From Alphaproteobacteria bacterium (lineage in GTDB: Bacteria; Pseudomonadota; Alphaproteobacteria; CACIAM-22H2): a stretch of DNA of 7,266 bases. The notes beneath the pieces are model-generated. The model had not been told where the DNA came from and did not search any database. It saw only the letters and a list, made by a program, of their open reading frames with translations. Position 1 is the first letter of the stretch, and each line of letters begins with the position of its first letter. This document shows, piece after piece, positions 6,045-7,266 of the stretch. The position numbers and the translations under genes are program-made. The stretch is from positions 1 to 7,266 of the forward strand of contig VGDA01000179.1 of assembly GCA_016869915.1 (NCBI GenBank), in the 5' to 3' direction.

Positions 6045-6987
6045 TCAGGCATTCGCCCGCCGACCAGGCGGCGTGCCAGTCCTTGAACAGGCGCAGCTGC
6101 GCCTCGGCGTAGCGCTTCTGGCTCGCCGAGAGCTCGTCGGTGGCGTTGAAGTTGAGCTCGTACTCGCGGTGCCCCTCGAGGACGAGCAGGTACTTGTAGA
6201 ACAGGACCAGGTCCGCGCCCTCGTCGAAGGACGAGAGCACGCCCAGCGCCTCCTCGAGCTCGCGCGCCTTGCGCCGCGCATGGGCGTCGCCCGCGGCCGC
6301 CGCCTCGCAGAGCGAGACCAGCTGCAGCACCTCGCGCGGCAGCACGTTGCCGATGCCGGTGATCGCGCCCACGGCGCCGCAGTTCACGAAGCCGTGGAAG
6401 ACCTGCGTGTCGACGCCGACCAGCAGCGCCAGCGACGCATCGCGGCTCGTGATGTGCTCGGCCGCGTAGCGCAGCGCCGCGGCGCCGCCGAACTCCTTGA
6501 AGCCGACCAGGTTGGCGTGGCGCTCGCGCAGGCGGAAGAACAGGTCGGCCTTGGTCTCGTAGCCGTAGTAGGGGCTGTTGTAGATCACCGCCGGCAGCCC
6601 GCCCGCGGCCTCGAGGATCGCCTCGAAATGCGCCTGCTGGGCGGCGGCGGAGGGGCCGCGCGACAGCACGCGCGGGATCACCATCAGCCCGCGCGCGCCG
6701 GCCTTGCGCGCATGCGCGGCCAGCGCCGCGGCGCGCGCCGGGTTCTGCGCCCCGGTGCCGACGATGACGGGCACGCCCGCCGCGACCAGGCGCTCGACGC
6801 CCTGCATGCGCTGCTCGTCGGTGAGCAGCGGCCAGTCGCCCATCGAGCCGCAATACACGACCGCCGACATGCCGGCGTCGACCAGCGCGCGGCCGCGCCG
6901 CGCCAGGGCGTCGAAATCCGGGCTGCGGTCGGGCCGGCACGGCGTCATGAGGGCGGGAATGGTTCCCCGGAACACGTTGGTGGTCAT
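6045..6987 (-). CDS. Dihydrodipicolinate synthase/N-acetylneuraminate lyase family protein, no in-frame stop at the expected end
   Basis: This is a (beta/alpha)8 class I aldolase-fold enzyme. The DHDPS signature is clear over residues 1 to about 310: RGTIPALMTP (7-16), YCGSMGDWPLL (45-55), the catalytic tyrosine in VIYNSPYYG (Tyr136), the Schiff-base lysine in GFKEFGG (Lys164), and the GAVGAITGIGN segment (204-214). The two threonines of DapA (T44, T45 in E. coli) are Ser48 and Met49 here. The arginine that binds the DapA substrate is Tyr141, so lysine synthesis is unlikely. From memory the sequence resembles proteins annotated as 1-pyrroline-4-hydroxy-2-carboxylate deaminase of hydroxyproline breakdown, but I cannot confirm this. 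The ATG at 6987 has GGGGAG 8 bases upstream. The frame has no stop after the domain and runs open through the terminator and all of rimP. A TGA in the +1 frame at 6047-6045 sits where the family should end, so I end the feature there. Confidence 0.83.
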
Positions 6988-6995
6988 CTGCGTCG

Positions 6996-7001
6996 CTCCC
7001 C
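6996..7001 (-). promoter_or_regulatory. Ribosome binding site of the DHDPS-family gene
   Basis: GGGGAG on the minus strand lies 8 bases before the ATG at 6987. It is the best-placed ribosome site in the window and decides the start over the in-frame ATG at 7167, which would add 60 Arg/Gly/Pro-rich residues read from the repeat region. Confidence 0.7.
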
Positions 7002-7050
7002 GTGCCGCGCGCGCCACGACGGCGCCGCCCCGGCCTCTTCGGCCGCAAGG

Positions 7051-7077
7051 GTTAGACCGCCCGGCCCCGCGCCGCAA
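7051..7077 (-). promoter_or_regulatory. Weak promoter candidate for the DHDPS-family gene
   Basis: The minus strand has TTGCGG (7077-7072), a 15-bp spacer and TCTAAC (7056-7051). The match is poor (3 of 6 and 4 of 6) and the spacer is short. It is the only -10-like step I see between the repeats and the gene. In the rest of the 6988-7116 gap I see only a 5-bp GGCCG hairpin at 7031-7045. Confidence 0.22.
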
Positions 7078-7116
7078 GCCGCGCGCCGCCCGGGGGCCGT
7101 GACCTCGGCGGCCCCC

Positions 7117-7262
7117 AGGCAGCCGGGGACGAGACAACCGGGGACGGAGCCCGGCGTACCTAGACAACCGGGGACGGAGCCCGGCGTACCTCGCACCCGG
7201 AGCTACCTGCTCGGCGTGATCCAGGCTCCGTCCCCGTTCTCCCAGGCTCCGTCCCCGTCCTC
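7117..7262. repeat. REP/BIME-like cluster with direct and inverted copies
   Basis: Two exact 30-bp units lie head to tail at 7132-7161 and 7162-7191. Each contains the core CGGGGACGGAGCC (7139-7151 and 7169-7181). A degenerate, shortened copy precedes them at 7123-7133. Two copies of a different 21-bp unit follow at 7221-7241 and 7242-7262, differing at one base. Each carries the exact reverse complement of the core (7224-7236 and 7245-7257). The four cores form nested 13-bp inverted repeats. The form, direct copies plus inverted partners outside genes, matches repetitive extragenic palindromes and BIMEs, some of which are spread by REP-associated tyrosine transposases (RAYTs). No transposase gene is visible here. 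The cluster may continue past the window end. Confidence 0.75.
7132..7191. repeat. Perfect 2 x 30-bp tandem repeat
   Basis: The two abutting units are identical at all 30 positions, so the duplication is recent or kept uniform. There are no spacers between them. Each unit begins AGACAACCGGGG and ends GGCGTACCT. Confidence 0.95.
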
Positions 7263-7266
7263 CTGG

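Noticed and set aside
5323..6987. A genuine aldolase-RimP fusion protein
   Set aside because: The roughly 80-residue join is Arg/Ala/Gly-rich, covers a promoter and a terminator, and RimP has its own conserved N-terminus at 5820. The open frame is reported as an oddity instead.
5954..7048. Alternative 364-codon minus-strand frame over the DHDPS-family gene
   Set aside because: The DHDPS motifs are all in the neighbouring frame. This one is an Arg/Gly/Ala-rich shadow.
7132..7262. CRISPR array
   Set aside because: The 30-bp units abut with no spacer, there are only two, and the following units are in the opposite orientation. This fits REP-like repeats and not CRISPR.

Overview
The window holds the 5' part of a conserved translation and transcription operon, read on the minus strand, plus one metabolic gene and a short repeat cluster upstream of it. 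The very high GC content, the order rimP-nusA-ylxR-infB-rbfA, the YlxR protein fused to an L7Ae-like domain, and the IF-2 and RbfA sequence style suggest an alphaproteobacterium, probably of the Rhodospirillales/Acetobacteraceae kind. The taxonomic placement is an inference from sequence style, not from a search.

Layout in the direction of transcription (high to low coordinates). 7117-7262: a REP-like cluster with two exact 30-bp tandem units followed by two inverted 21-bp units that share a 13-base core. 6987 to about 6045: a dihydrodipicolinate synthase/N-acetylneuraminate lyase (DHDPS/NAL) family gene whose frame has no stop codon before rimP. 5993-5821: a good sigma70-type promoter, then an intrinsic terminator hairpin, then the rimP start. 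5820-5323: rimP. 5296-3776: nusA. 3771-3151: ylxR fused to an L7Ae-like domain. 3110-363: infB. 366-1: rbfA, cut by the window edge.

The five operon genes are packed tightly, with gaps of 26, 4 and 40 bp and a GTGA overlap. They work together: RimP and RbfA mature the 30S subunit, IF-2 loads initiator tRNA, NusA controls RNA polymerase pausing, termination and antitermination, and YlxR is a small RNA-binding or polymerase-linked protein. The leader between the promoter and rimP holds three segments that can pair in alternative ways around a terminator. This makes an attenuator of the operon plausible, possibly an autogenous one acting through NusA.

I see no new multi-gene system here. The items most worth a second look are the promoter/terminator leader of rimP, the missing stop codon of the DHDPS-family gene that lies over that leader, and the REP-like repeats.
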